64,000 nt of DNA from Zelopaecilomyces penicillatus. Lineage: Eukaryota > Ascomycota > Sordariomycetes > Hypocreales > Pseudodiploosporaceae. Position 1 is the first letter of the stretch. Each line of letters begins with the position of its first letter. Below, in pieces: positions 1 to 10,028 of the stretch. The stretch covers positions 3,658,001 through 3,722,000 of the forward strand of contig VCCP01000003.1 of the NCBI GenBank assembly GCA_005765155.1, read 5' to 3'. The notes beneath the pieces are model-generated. The model saw only the letters and a program-made list of their open reading frames with translations. It was not told where the DNA came from and did no database searches. The position numbers and the translations under genes were made by a program.

Positions 1-1582
1 TAATTTGACGTAATGCCCGTGTGCAATTGAAGGGTAGCATTGGGACCGTGGCAAGTGGGTTTGTTTCGCCGTTCGCCCATGATTCTTGGCGCGGGTGGGT
101 TGCGTTCAGATCTACATGCCTAAAACTGAGTAGTAGAAAAAAACCTAACAATGGTAATAAACAATGACAAAAAGTAAAGGGACAAAGTGGGAAAAGAGAG
201 CGAAAGTAAGCGAGTGGCTCCGCGCCGCTAAAAGGCGAATTGCCGTCTTGAAGATCTGTATGAGCATATCAAACCCCTGACAGGCTGAATGAAAATGGAA
301 ATTTGAAAGAGCGGATGTCTCAGTTCTCGTCGTCTTCCAAAGTCTCACGACCTCTAGCTCCCTCTCTCTCTATCTCTCGCATCTTTCGCCCCGCAATGTA
401 TACTGGATTAGAGTCGTAGCCCCAAAACGCATTTGTGCGGGTTGCATTTTTTGGGAGGCTAGAGATCGGGGTAATCCTGGGGTAGGTGGATAGATATGTG
501 CAGGGGTGAGTGTGGGAGGGACAGCTTCCAGTCAGACAAAAGAAAGATAAGGTGTTGTAAATGGAACCCGAGGAAAGCGAGCGCAGATACGGCACAGGCC
601 GGAAAAGCTGGGGTATGATTGTGGAGTTGTGTGTGCATGCATACTTGTTTAACTTCTATCATTGCTAGGAGAATAATAATGGCATGACGTATTGCTCTGT
701 ATTTCCTTCTTTTCTTGAGATCCATAAAGCCCATTGGAATGAAATAGATATCATCAATCTTGTAAAACTAAAGATCATTTATTCCCCCAAGGGTTGATTA
801 AACCACAAGACGGTACCTGCTGTAGATCGATTGCCTAGGGTGTGCCTTATGAAGCCTCCCAAGCGCCACGTCCACATTCCTCCATGCGTCCCGGCCCGGG
901 ATAGATTGTTACACCTAATACAACGCGGCAACAAAACTTGCCATTCTCGATACATGACCCAATTACGGTGTCCATCGCGAGCAGTATATCATCTGTACCT
1001 TGACTTTACTTTACTCGATACCTTTTTTTTTTTTTTTTTCAAATTATTCAGGGCAGCGTCTTGGAAACAACCGTTCGCAGGAAAGATCTGCAAAGCTGAG
1101 GTGAGAGACATGGCGGGGAAAGGATGGGATGCCATTTGTCTTGTTTGCGCCTAGCATGTTCTACAGACACACAGAGTTAGTACATACATACCGGTACATA
1201 CATACGTATAGCTACCTACAGCCGGAACCCTCCGGCTCCCAATCCTTCATGAGCTTGCGTTTTCGGCCCGTTGCGACCATAATCCGGTCGGTCTTTGCTC
1301 CGGATCCTTGTCTCGATCTGGAATGTGCTTTTGTTTTTCCCAACTTGGAATATTCAAAAATTGGCCCCAAGGCTTTGAGATGGATAATATTACTGCCTCG
1401 TTGGGTCTCATCGGTTGCAAGCGCCAACATCCCAAGACATAATCATCCTCTGGGCCTCAAAATTACAGTGTTTGATTAATAAAAATTACTAAGACTAGGT
1501 ATCTTTCTTTCATCTTTCTATATATAACAACAACAAATAGGGAATGTACAAAAACGACTGGAAATGTCATATGCAGCGGTGT
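1..1582. other. Intergenic, no gene recognised
   Basis: This stretch lies downstream of the stop codon of the membrane protein gene at 1583-4582. It contains only short open frames without recognisable domains. A 17-base T run is at 1023-1039. The first few hundred bases on the plus side probably include the 3' UTR of the membrane protein gene, but no terminator signal is clear. Confidence 0.5.
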
Positions 1583-4582
1583 TCATGATTCTATATCCTC
1601 ATCCCATTGACGAACCACGTGGGCCTCGCCCAGAGCCCCCTTCAGTACCAACACCAACTCATCAACTGTCGCCAGGAACCTCAGATACACCGACATGGCA
1701 ACACAGTACCGTCGATAGTTTTCATCCCGAACCTGATCTTTACTGAGCTCCGTGTGTGGATGCTGCTGGCGCCAGGATTCGAAGCAGCTGCGGACCAGTG
1801 GTGCAGGTAGTCGTTCAGGTAAGGGAGAGCCTGTCCTCAAAGCTTGTTCGATAATGACCAAAACGGACATGATATTACCCATGGCGGCCTCGTCCAGGAA
1901 CCCGGTTGAGCGAATGAACCGCTCTTGCAATTCCTTGGGAAGGTAGCTTGACAGAATGAGAAGCTTGCCCAAGGTCAAATTAATATTCTGGCACAGTTCC
2001 TGTGTGTCCTGGAGTGCTTTCTGGTTGAACGGGCCCAGGCTGATCTCAACCTTGAGCAAAGCAACAGACTCGTCAAGGGAGTGAAGGTTCTCTGCAACCC
2101 CAAGAACCATCTGCTCCGCCGCCGCACCAACGGGATTCTGTCCCTCTGGTCGATTCCAGTGCGATAAAAGGAGTGCGTAGTGGTCATTGAGCGTTCGTAC
2201 AGTATTGGCAAGAGATTTGCGAACGTGCGTAGTGGCCGAGGGTGCGTTTGGAAACAACTGAACAATAAAGGCAGCCACGAAACCTATCAGAACTGTAACC
2301 ATGCGTTTCCAGAAGGACTCATATCCCAAGCCTGGGAGACCATATTGCACGATATGGTGATGATCGTAGCTGAACCCGACAATCAGAATAAATGTGGCTC
2401 CGGCCATAATGGTGGCCTGGGCATACGCTGGGTGCAAGAATAGCCGCAACCACATGAGTATCAAAGTCGCAACCGCCGTAGTGGCGGCCAGGCCGTATGA
2501 GTTACCCGTGCCATTGCCAGACCCAGCATACCAGACCACCATGCCCATAACACCACCAATCAATGTGCCTAGTGCTCGCGATACTAGAGAAAAGGTGAAG
2601 TCGGCCATGTAGAGGAGCATGCATGTCTGAGCGGTAACGACAGCCCAGATGCCCTTTTCGCGGTAGAAGAAACCAGCAGTGGATGGGAGAGATGCAGGAA
2701 TGGAGGTGGCAATCGTCACCACCACCATACGGAACGCATACATGCCGCCCGCATTGGTCAACCACTTCCAAGTAGCCACAATGGCTTTGGTTAGGGCACC
2801 TCTCTGGGCGGTATATTGGTACCCTTGACTGACAAGAAGTCGCCGATGCGTCTCCTTGGCTCGCTCCGCGAGCACATCGGGATCTTCAGCATCTTCGGTT
2901 ACCATGCCAGGAATAGGGGCGGAGGCATCGCCATTGACTAGCCAGCTACAGGCGTATCCAAGACGGAAAGGAAGCCAAATGCGAGCCTGTGTTCGCTTCT
3001 GCAATAACAGGAGAAGATGCTGCAACAGTGCCTCAAGTGTTCCGGCAGCCGCTAAGATGCGTTCTTCGATGACCATGGCAAGAATTATACCTCGGAGGGG
3101 GTGGTTACCGACAAGTTTAGAATGTTTTAGCTGGCCTTGTTCATCAAAAAGATCCGAGTGGCTATCCAGTACAGCTTCAGTGGTGTTGGTCGCGCAAATC
3201 TCACGGGCCGACCGAAGCTTTCCCAAGGTTTCCTCCACCTGAGTTGTGAGTTCGTCAAACCTCTGTTTAGAGGCGCCGCCAATCCATCTGCTTCCATTAA
3301 CAGCATGGATGCAGTCAGCTACAAGAACGACGGACTCTGAGCACATGCCTAGCACGTCAGATGTGGTTTCCTTCAGAGCCTCGACGGTCTCTGAGCGAGT
3401 CGCGGCCTCCTCGGCACTTTTAAAAGCAGACAAGAAATCAATGTTCTCAGAGGGCCGCCTGGAGCCGCTTTTCTCGCCATCTGTGACATCCATCGACTCA
3501 TGAGCGTGCTCAGACTCTGCTTTGGCTACCTTTTGCTGAAGGCAAACTCTAGCAATGTGGAATTCAAGCAAAGACAGGGCTGCCATCATAGTTTCACGAA
3601 CACGCTCTTGCAGGCCTTTGACATCATCTGGATTCCATCGACCTCGAGAAAAGTCCAAGGGCAAAAAAGAAACGCCCGGTTCCATTTCTTTCAGAAGGTT
3701 GATGATGCCGGCTTTGGTGGCACACAACTCTTGACGATCTTCCTCAAGGCCGGTCAAAGAACTCCAAGTAGACGCTATTGGCACCTGAACCATGCGGATG
3801 AGCTGTTCCATCTGGGCAAGAACGACAGATGAGGTGGACTGCGGAAAGAGAAGGATGCTGAAGACAGCGCCGATTCCAATACCAACAGCCCCTGGCTTCA
3901 CCAATACCTGGGCCAAAGTTGAGTTAAAGGTTGGCAAAGACGGTCCAATTAGTAGAAATATGTCGATGGTGATGGTACCAAAGAGCTGCAACAAAATAAG
4001 CTTGGGGTTGCTGCAACGTAGACGAGCCAGCGCATATATGAAGACGCAACACATGACGTAAGTTATAACAGTGACACGAGTGTCAAACATGCCACCATCG
4101 TAGATGAGCTCCGACACGACCATGCGGATATTTTCGCCAGTTTGCTGGGCGCGAGCACCCGCTTGCTGCTGCAGCGCCTGATACTGCGCGGCCGCCTCAA
4201 TGGCTGGTCGCGCAGCATAGGCAGCCTTCAAGGTAACAAGACCCCAGCCCCAAGCGAGACACATGCCGAAGAGAAGCGAGAGGGTGGCCAGAAGATAGAT
4301 TGACAGAATGCCAGCTGGAGGCACAATGTAGAGCACAATGGCACCGAAAAAGGCAGCGGCGCCAAAGTTGCGCAGTACTGGATCGATGAAGATGATGATC
4401 GACGCAGCCCACGTAGCCGCCCAGCAGCGGAAGAGCGTCTTGAGATCATTGCTGTTGAAGTGGTTCAGCCATGCGGGCCGGGCGGCGCGTCGTTGCTTGG
4501 CCGAGTTGGAGGTTGAGTTGGAGGCGGTAGTTTTGATGCCATTGTCGGCCGGGGCCTTTGAGGAAGCTGCATCCTCCGACAT
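1583..4582 (-). CDS. Aromatic-acid exporter-like/Bre4-type membrane protein
   Basis: Single-exon gene for 999 residues. The N-terminus (about 1-50) is polar and Ala/Ser-rich. A first membrane block of about six hydrophobic segments follows (roughly 52-68, 73-89, 91-115, 168-187, 193-215, 228-246). A long soluble middle is followed by a second hydrophobic block (about 610-790) that begins near the FRMVVV and FFYREKGIW motifs, then a soluble helical tail. This layout is that of fungal proteins with the putative ER transporter 6TM N-terminal domain, a FUSC-like domain and the DUF2421/ArAE_2 tail, which include yeast Bre4 (brefeldin A sensitivity). Such proteins are thought to move organic or aromatic anions across an internal or plasma membrane; the substrate here is unknown. 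The Met at 4582 is the first in frame and gives the usual length. The family is seen; transport is inferred. Confidence 0.85.
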   Translation of the reverse strand: MSEDAASSKAPADNGIKTTASNSTSNSAKQRRAARPAWLNHFNSNDLKTLFRCWAATWAASIIIFIDPVLRNFGAAAFFGAIVLYIVPPAGILSIYLLATLSLLFGMCLAWGWGLVTLKAAYAARPAIEAAAQYQALQQQAGARAQQTGENIRMVVSELIYDGGMFDTRVTVITYVMCCVFIYALARLRCSNPKLILLQLFGTITIDIFLLIGPSLPTFNSTLAQVLVKPGAVGIGIGAVFSILLFPQSTSSVVLAQMEQLIRMVQVPIASTWSSLTGLEEDRQELCATKAGIINLLKEMEPGVSFLPLDFSRGRWNPDDVKGLQERVRETMMAALSLLEFHIARVCLQQKVAKAESEHAHESMDVTDGEKSGSRRPSENIDFLSAFKSAEEAATRSETVEALKETTSDVLGMCSESVVLVADCIHAVNGSRWIGGASKQRFDELTTQVEETLGKLRSAREICATNTTEAVLDSHSDLFDEQGQLKHSKLVGNHPLRGIILAMVIEERILAAAGTLEALLQHLLLLLQKRTQARIWLPFRLGYACSWLVNGDASAPIPGMVTEDAEDPDVLAERAKETHRRLLVSQGYQYTAQRGALTKAIVATWKWLTNAGGMYAFRMVVVTIATSIPASLPSTAGFFYREKGIWAVVTAQTCMLLYMADFTFSLVSRALGTLIGGVMGMVVWYAGSGNGTGNSYGLAATTAVATLILMWLRLFLHPAYAQATIMAGATFILIVGFSYDHHHIVQYGLPGLGYESFWKRMVTVLIGFVAAFIVQLFPNAPSATTHVRKSLANTVRTLNDHYALLLSHWNRPEGQNPVGAAAEQMVLGVAENLHSLDESVALLKVEISLGPFNQKALQDTQELCQNINLTLGKLLILSSYLPKELQERFIRSTGFLDEAAMGNIMSVLVIIEQALRTGSPLPERLPAPLVRSCFESWRQQHPHTELSKDQVRDENYRRYCVAMSVYLRFLATVDELVLVLKGALGEAHVVRQWDEDIES

Positions 4583-5041
4583 GGCGGCCGTGGCGGGAGA
4601 TGGCCTTCTTCAGTTCCCCAAAGAAGCACACTTGATGGAGGGGAGGACAAAAGAGGGAAGAAGAAGAAGCAGATGAAGAAGAAGAAAAAGAAAAAGAGTG
4701 TTAATTGGCCTATCGAGAGAAGATGCAGAAAGAGCGCTGCTTACTCGCACGAGGGATGTACCTGCCATATTAACCCCCATCTAGAGTGCCGACTGCGGTA
4801 GTCGGCAGCCGAGCGCTAGTCCTACCTAGGATAAAAGAGTCCAAAGCCACCGGCAAGCCGGACTTTGTTGAAACTCTAGAAAAAGTCCGGCGCACACGCA
4901 TCATTTGCGCCAATCGCCAGCAAGGCATTGCATTGGCCGTGCAGTACTGAAATCTCACTTGGCTGTCACTTGTTCATGGGGGGTCATGGATGGATCTTGC
5001 TAGAATCCCACCCAAGTCTCACCGTAGAAACAATTACAGTT

Positions 5042-5042
5042 G

Positions 5043-5076
<34 letters not shown>
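5042..5076. repeat. (TG)n microsatellite
   Basis: Uninterrupted TG dinucleotides, about 17 units, in the intergenic region between the membrane protein gene and CHS5. Such a tract is likely to vary in length between strains. Confidence 0.95.
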
Positions 5077-5079
<3 letters not shown>

Positions 5080-5434
5080 TGCCATACAGATTGTGCCAAG
5101 AACTAAATTTGTGTAGCATTGGCTGACGGGATCACCAGCTAGTTGTTAGTGCCGAATGGATATGTCTTGAGATGTTGGTGAGCTACCAGGTTACGTTACT
5201 ACCTTTGTTGTGCTGTATTCATGAGCAGACAAAGAAACCCGTTCATCAAGTCAACTCATGGTCAGACTATTCAACCATTGAAATCATCTCTAGAAATTTC
5301 CCTTAGCCGGTTTGTGCACAGGTAATTCATTTATTTTCATACGGGGGACATTAATGCAAACTTCGAAATCCTAACAAATCCCCTTACCCAGCACTGGATG
5401 TGCTTGAATGCTAGACCCTCGTCCGAAACCAATT

Positions 5435-5449
5435 CCCCCCCCCCCCCCC
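5435..5449. repeat. Poly-C tract (15 C)
   Basis: Run of 15 cytosines in intergenic DNA. Homopolymers of this length are prone to replication slippage and also to sequencing length errors. Confidence 0.9.
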
Positions 5450-6202
5450 ACGCCCGGAGTCGCCGTCTGTGCCCCCTTTTCCTTGTTGAGCCACACTCGC
5501 TGTTACGAGCTACATTGGGCCATTGCGCGTTTCGTTCAGGCCGCTGGTCCAGCTAGGCTTTGGTACAGTACAAGAACATGCGTAATATGCCAGCCTGAAG
5601 CTTTTGGATGGAGAGCTGTACCTGTTTCGTGGTTTATGTACGGAGTACATGGTGAAACATCATAAAGTCAATTACCTATTGTACAGTTGGCTAGCTACGT
5701 GCTAAGCTAGATAGATGCCTACCTAGTAATAATGCGCAGGAAATACTCGCACAATCAATTGAAAGAAATCATGGACGGGTGTGCCCATCCAACTTGATAA
5801 GCTGGTATGATGAATCAAATTATGCAGGTAGATACACAAGCTATGTATAAAAAAAACCCAACTCCATGACACAGGCACAAGTGATTGTACAAAAATGTGT
5901 AGAGTTACAAAGTACATGTAATTTGCTGCCAGCTGCAAGGCTGATTGGACCCACCAGGCTACCCTTATCTACCACCACCTGGCCACTTGGCAGAGCCTCA
6001 CTACTCATTACCAGTGATACTCGCAAACACCATCGTGCCGTCCAATTACTACCCCAAAGACGTCATCGCCCATCGCCGGAAATCTGCACCTGCACGATCT
6101 TCAATTTCATCCAGCGGCAGGCTGTGAGTGGTCACTGCGAGGCGTCGTTTTCACCATTCTTTATCCCCGCCTGTCTCCTTCTCCTCCCCCCCCACAGCAA
6201 CA

Positions 6203-7488
6203 ATGCTCGTCTCCCTCACTGTCGGCAAGGTTGACGCTGGCGTCACTGTCCTCTTGACGCCAGACAAGCGCCTGGTGTGTTTATAGCTTCTCCCCTTCCC
6301 ATGATTCCCGATAACTATTTCCAAAATCTGTTCCCCGTCGCTAACGTCCATCTCCATCACTAGATTGAGTTTCCCTCGATCCTCCTACCCCCTAACATCT
6401 CCTCAGGAAGCATCGTCGACATTACTGTTGGTCGCAACGCTGCTACAGAAGCCACCGAAGAAGAAAAGTTCCGCGCCCTCCAGAACCGCATATATGCCGC
6501 CTTTGGCGACTCAGAACCAGCCGCGCCCAGCCTCCGCTGCCGCAATGCCACTCAAACCTCCGTTGTCCTGGAATGGGACCCTATAGAGCTCGCCACCGCC
6601 GACTTGCTATCTCTCAGTCTATACCGCAACGGCCAAAAGGCCGGCAACATCCCGCGCCCCCTGGAGATGCACAGCACCAAGATTAGCGGATTGGCCGTCG
6701 ATACAGAGTACAACTTTCACCTTGTGCTTCGGACCAGTGCGGGCACGCGTACAAGCGACAAGGTGACTGTGCGGACACATAAGATGACGGACTTGAGCGG
6801 CATTACTATCACCGTAGGCATTATGCCAGCTTCCATCAAGGAGAACCTGACGCGTGCGGTGGAGCGGATTGGGGCTAAAATTGTGGACGGCGTACGCATC
6901 GACACCACCCACTTCGTCACAACAGAAGGCAGAGGGACTTCATGGGAGAAGGCTGTAGAAACCAACATCCCTGTGGTCAGGCCTGAGTGGGTCAATGCTT
7001 GCGAAGAGAATGGGCGAATTCTGGGCGTAACCAAGTTCTATCTCGATGCCATGAGGCCAGGCCCCCCTAGCGAAGACCAGCTCCCCCCAGCACCAGTGCC
7101 AAAGGACTCGCCAAAACGTGCTTCAGCACAGTCCCCTGTAACCCAGAACGGGCAGAAGTCTGAGGAAGGGAGTAAGAAAAGCAGCTCTGAGCCCACAAAT
7201 GGCAAAGTAGACACCAAGAATAGTAAGAGCGCCTCCGAAAATGGCTCTAACTCCGACGGCGACGACGACAACGATGACGCACCAGAGCAAAAAAGCAGGG
7301 CTGGGCAATTTCGAGAGGAGCAAAAGGTGCGGTTAGAAGACAAGGAAGAGCAAAAGGTGGCCCTTCGACCCAGCCCCTTGGGCCAGAAGGATACAGGGCC
7401 GCCTGAAGAGGATGAAGACGAGGAGGGACCCGATTCCAAACAGGCCTCTCCTGCTGATGGCGCGTCCTTCCAGGAGGTGGAGCTATAG
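6203..7488 (+). CDS. CHS5: Exomer complex subunit Chs5 (FN3-BRCT)
   Basis: Two exons, 6203-6274 and 6364-7488, give 398 residues. The 89-nt phase-0 intron has a GTGTGT donor, a GCTAAC branch site and a CACTAG acceptor. Exon 1 supplies the conserved LTVGKVDAG start, and the join reads RLIEFPSILLPPN, which matches the N-terminal dimerisation region of yeast Chs5. An FN3 domain (about 78-162) and a BRCT domain (about 168-255, containing the conserved Trp of RPEWVNAC) follow; together they form the FBE module that binds Arf1. The tail is acidic and Lys/Glu-rich. In yeast, Chs5 with ChAPs forms exomer, which carries chitin synthase Chs3 from the trans-Golgi to the plasma membrane. Start choice: the ATG at 6203 is the only one giving the conserved N-terminus. 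A model starting inside exon 2 would lose about 100 residues. Confidence 0.93.
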
Positions 7489-7802
7489 ACTCTGAATAGA
7501 ATGGGGGGATTGCCTTGACTGGTTTACCAAGTGGGAATGCAAGGCGTAACGGGTGGTGAATAGAGTGAGGCAGGCTTAATATACATAATAAACAACTCAC
7601 TCGCAAGTCATGAACTGGCAAAACACTCCATTGTATAATAACATTACTCATGGTCAACTCCGTACACCACAATGTGCCCGAACCAAATACCCTTTTCTAT
7701 CCTTGATGAGTCTCTTTATTTCCCTTTCCATTCATTCTCATTATAACTTTACATCTAGCAAGCAAGTACCCCTTACACCCAAAACCATCAACTTTCCTCA
7801 AA
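7489..7802. other. Convergent intergenic region, CHS5 and SDR gene
   Basis: About 310 bases between the stop codons of CHS5 (+) and the SDR gene (-). AT-rich, and presumably holds both 3' UTRs (AATAAACA-like sequence near 7586). No gene seen. Confidence 0.5.
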
Positions 7803-8762
7803 TCACGGATGAACCTCCTCACCCTTCCAGTCCCAGCACCGACCCCTCTGCGCCGTCTCCAGCCCACGCACAACATCTAGCAGCCTCTCGGCCGCATACT
7901 CCGGACTGAATAGCTTACCCTCAGGGACACCGGCCCAAAAATCCTTACTCAGATCTGTCCGTACCGTACCTGGATGGTAAGCCACGGCTAGGGCAGCAGG
8001 TCCAGAGCGCGCACGCAGCTGGATGTCGATACTTTTGGTGAGGCTGATGACGGCGGCTTTGCTGGCCCGGTAGGAGAACCAGCCGCCGGAGCGGTTGTCG
8101 GATGTGGAGCCGACGCGGGCGGAGGCCGTGAGCCAGGTGGCGTGTTGGGGGAGGTTGCCATCAATTGAAGAAGAAGAAGAAGAAGATGATGATGATGAAG
8201 GAGAGGAAGAGTCTCGGGAGAGGCTGGTAGCCCGTCGTGGTAGGAAGTCGGTAAAGTGTTTCGCCAGTAACAACGGCCCTATCGTGTTGACCCGGAACGA
8301 CTCCAGACTCTTTTCGGCATCCACCTGCGCCAAACTCTTCTCTGGCCGTAGAATCCCAACTAACGCACAGCCAAGATGCAAATGGTGCGTCTCGCGTGGG
8401 AACAGCTCCGCCGCGCGCCGGGCCGCTTCACGGATCGACTCTTCGTCTGTGACATCGCACCGCACCACGGCCAGACGCCGCGCCAGATGGTCACCGTTAT
8501 CACCACCACCACCACCACCACCACCACCACCACCACTATTGGCACCACCACTATCGGCGCTGATATCATTCACCCCCGGCGGCGGCAGCACCAAGTCTTC
8601 CAGGATGGCCGCTTTGGCAGCTTCCGTGTCCCTCTGCCGCGTAGTCACGAGGATAGGTAGATGAGAAGTAGTAGTAAGCAGGTGCCGCGTAAGAGCTCGG
8701 CCGATGCCGCGGCTGGAAGGGCAGATAAACGCCCATGGAAGCGAGGGCGGCATGGCTTGCAA
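7803..8762 (-). CDS. Short-chain dehydrogenase/reductase (classical SDR)
   Basis: Single-exon gene, 319 residues. The N-terminus has a Rossmann nucleotide-binding segment with a PSSRGIGRALTRHLL motif, a variant of the usual TGxxxGIG in which the first Gly is lost. The catalytic set is present: Asn in RVNTIGPLL, Ser in TASARVGS, and Tyr/Lys in SYRASKAA (YxxxK). An AYHPGTVRTDLS segment after the active site is typical of C-factor-like SDRs. Two low-complexity inserts stand out: a Gly run of about 11 residues encoded by the (CAC)n tract at 8501-8535, and a Ser run encoded by the GAA/GAT tract at 8167-8199. Both fall where loops are expected. The substrate is unknown. Met-1 and Met-4 are both possible starts. 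Confidence 0.85.
   Translation of the reverse strand: MQAMPPSLPWAFICPSSRGIGRALTRHLLTTTSHLPILVTTRQRDTEAAKAAILEDLVLPPPGVNDISADSGGANSGGGGGGGGGGGDNGDHLARRLAVVRCDVTDEESIREAARRAAELFPRETHHLHLGCALVGILRPEKSLAQVDAEKSLESFRVNTIGPLLLAKHFTDFLPRRATSLSRDSSSPSSSSSSSSSSSIDGNLPQHATWLTASARVGSTSDNRSGGWFSYRASKAAVISLTKSIDIQLRARSGPAALAVAYHPGTVRTDLSKDFWAGVPEGKLFSPEYAAERLLDVVRGLETAQRGRCWDWKGEEVHP
8167..8199. repeat. GAA/GAT trinucleotide tract, Ser-coding
   Basis: Six GAA, four GAT and one GAA in a row on the plus strand. On the minus strand it is read out of register within the SDR gene as a serine run. The unit is three bases, so length changes keep the frame. Confidence 0.9.
8501..8535. repeat. (CAC)n tract, Gly-coding
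   Basis: Nearly twelve CAC units on the plus strand, read on the minus strand as GGT codons within the SDR gene. Likely polymorphic in length. Confidence 0.93.
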
Positions 8763-10028
8763 AGGAAGAAAAGCGGGTGGGTGTTTGCGTGTGTGAAGTG
8801 TGGTTTGGGCAAAATTGACTACAGATTGTTTTAGATCATGACCAAACTGGTAGTGGTTGAATGGGGATGGGATGTCGTAAAGGTATTTTCCAGTTGTAAT
8901 GCACCGATGGGTAGAGCCTTAATTGCATGCAGAATAACATGTTATGGATGACGCTGACACTTTTTAAAATTTCACGTACCTACTCACTTACTACAGTAAT
9001 GTCTCATCACCCGACCATCATTGATTTTCAGCTGTCAGTGTTCTCGAACCAATCCAGAGGTTTATGTTCAATGTCTTTTCAGTACATAAAATCAGGCAAA
9101 AGCTGGTCTCACCTCATCACCAAAACTCTTAAAACAAAAACAAATATCATCAACTTTAGCTAGTCTCTGTGGCATCCCCTTTTCACCTTTACTACTATTT
9201 AATTACACACACTGTAGCTGATACGAGCCGGATTCGCCTGCTGGATCTCAGCTTGCATGGCCCCTTTGGTTAATTAATATCCTGCCATCCCCAGCAAAGA
9301 AACCTTGTCCTGTGACATACTGTCGGTAGATTGGTTTTCTTCTAATCTATTTTTTTTTTTGCTTTTGGTCCATGTTGGCTATCGATTTCATCTGGGGAAA
9401 CCTTGCACGCTTTCCCTAGACAAAATGATATGTGATAACACCAGTTCCGGACGCCGTATTGAGTAATGATATGGTGGTTCGGAAAATAGCCACGCGTTGT
9501 TCTCGATTCTCCCAATGAGAGCTCATCGTCGTAATTTTCTTCGTGAATTATTATCCGCTAGTCGGTAATCTATACCTGCGTTCCTTGACTGCAGGTGATT
9601 AATTACCAAACGCCTCGGTACAAACCGAGTCTCAATGTTTACAGTGGCACATTGCCCAGACTAATACAAAGCAATTAAAACAAATTAAATAATTGTGCTT
9701 ACGCCCGACCAATGCCCGACGTGGTAAATTATATAAAAAAAAATACAATGACCGTCTAAGGTAGGTTCCACATTTTCATCTTGTACATCGTTGATAGTAA
9801 TATTGTGTTGCCAAAAAGGAAGAAAAAAAGGACAAAAAGATTCCAGGGTATTGTGAGGATGTGATTTTCGGCGTGTGTTCCAACTTGGATCTGAATAACG
9901 TAGTCGACGTCTCAATAAGAGAGGCACATAAGAAAAAGAGGGGGGGGGGGAGGACGCAAAGGTCCACCATAACAAAGTACTCCATGCTCAATCAGCTCCC
10001 TGCCGCATGCAGAAACTTGAAGGTTCCC
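8763..10028. other. Intergenic, no gene recognised
   Basis: Upstream of the SDR gene start and downstream of the stop of the 789-residue disordered protein. AT-leaning, with short open frames lacking domains and an 11-base G run at 9940-9950. The end near 10028 probably carries the 3' UTR of the disordered-protein gene. Confidence 0.5.

Larger units (their letters stand above)
4583..6202. other. Divergent intergenic region, membrane protein gene and CHS5
   Basis: Upstream of both the minus-strand membrane protein gene and plus-strand CHS5, so it holds both promoters. Visible structures are a (TG)n microsatellite at 5042-5076, a 15-base C run at 5435-5449 and one copy of the nonamer TACGGAGTA at 5639-5647. 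A CT-rich stretch lies just before the CHS5 start. Short open frames here have no recognisable domain. Confidence 0.5.

Noticed and set aside
831..1154. 107-codon plus-strand frame at the left edge
   Set aside because: Contains a Phe run from the 17-base T tract and no domain. Probably chance.
8095..8664. 189-codon plus-strand frame opposite the SDR gene
   Set aside because: Antisense to the SDR coding region. Its Glu/Asp and Pro runs are just the repeat tracts read on the other strand.
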